Assembly: GCA_031263965.1 (NCBI GenBank)
Contig: JAISES010000219.1
Location: forward strand, 1-5,436
Origin: Prevotella sp.
Lineage (GTDB): Bacteria; Bacteroidota; Bacteroidia; Bacteroidales; Dysgonomonadaceae
DNA: 5,436 bases
Reading direction: 5' to 3'
The translations under genes and the position numbers were made by a program. Below the pieces are notes generated by a model. The model saw only the letters and a list, made by a program, of their open reading frames with translations, was not told where the DNA came from and made no database searches. Of this stretch, positions 5,368 through 5,436 are shown piece after piece (the first letter of the stretch is position 1; each line of letters opens with the position of its first letter).

Positions 5368-5436
5368 CCATTAAGTTCTGATTTTAAACACAGAGTAAAA
5401 GGAGTTCTTTATTTCATTATTTTTCAGGATAATATG

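Larger units (their letters stand above)
5192..5436. other. Intergenic region after exuT; no convincing gene
   Basis: About 245 bases follow the exuT stop without a supportable coding region. The first 100 bases are A/T-rich, with only a weak 5-bp hairpin (ATAGA 5194-5198 with TCTAT 5202-5206), which is not a clear terminator. Then come two G/C-rich palindromic repeats (5294-5337 and 5348-5367), followed by an A/T-rich stretch ending in ATG at 5434-5436. That ATG has AGGA at 5426-5429 and may open the next gene, but this cannot be tested here. Confidence 0.6.

Noticed and set aside
5418..5436. Bacteroidetes-type promoter (TATTTTTC resembling TAnnTTTG) and start of a next gene at 5434
   Set aside because: The -7-like match lacks the final G and no -33 TTTG-like element is seen about 25 bases upstream. 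Only one codon of the possible gene is in the window.

Overview
The window reads as a piece of a Bacteroidetes (Bacteroidales) chromosome. All genes lie on the + strand. Leaders before the start codons are A/T-rich with no strong Shine-Dalgarno sequence, and the proteins resemble those of Bacteroides, Parabacteroides and Dysgonomonas-like organisms. Genus is not decidable from the sequence alone.

Layout: the 3' end of a DUF4861 gene (1-582); a PfkB-family 2-keto-3-deoxygluconate kinase, kdgK (662-1699); a short-chain dehydrogenase of the KduD/gluconate 5-dehydrogenase type (1792-2586); a small AT-rich gene for an S23/four-helix-bundle protein (2647-3012); a KDPG aldolase, kdgA (3060-3731); an MFS hexuronate transporter of the ExuT type (3743-5191); and 245 bases without a convincing gene, holding two palindromic repeats (5192-5436). 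Together the metabolic genes form the lower uronate (pectin/alginate-type) route. ExuT imports uronates, the dehydrogenase makes 2-keto-3-deoxygluconate (KDG), KdgK phosphorylates it to KDPG, and KdgA splits KDPG into pyruvate and glyceraldehyde-3-phosphate. KduI, KdgF or the UxaC/UxaB/UxuA enzymes needed upstream are not in the window.

The most interesting structure is not in the metabolic genes. Three of the four gaps that follow an upstream gene of this operon and precede kdgK, kduD and kdgA carry the same architecture in three different sequences: in-register tandem arrays of 7-base units, followed by an inverted array of the same units. Between DUF4861 and kdgK (unit about GCTGTTA) and between kdgK and kduD (unit about GATACAA) the arms enclose a 15-base loop. 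Between kduD and kdgA (units ATTAAGA/ATTAAAA) the arms enclose the complete S23/four-helix-bundle gene, whose start codon is itself part of the last heptad. The kdgA-exuT gap (11 bases) has none. I propose a family of heptad-hairpin elements, one of which carries an S23 ORF, similar in layout to the S23-encoding intervening sequences known from 23S rRNA genes. The two loop-only copies would be empty or MITE-like forms. The architecture is seen directly; mobility and function are inference.
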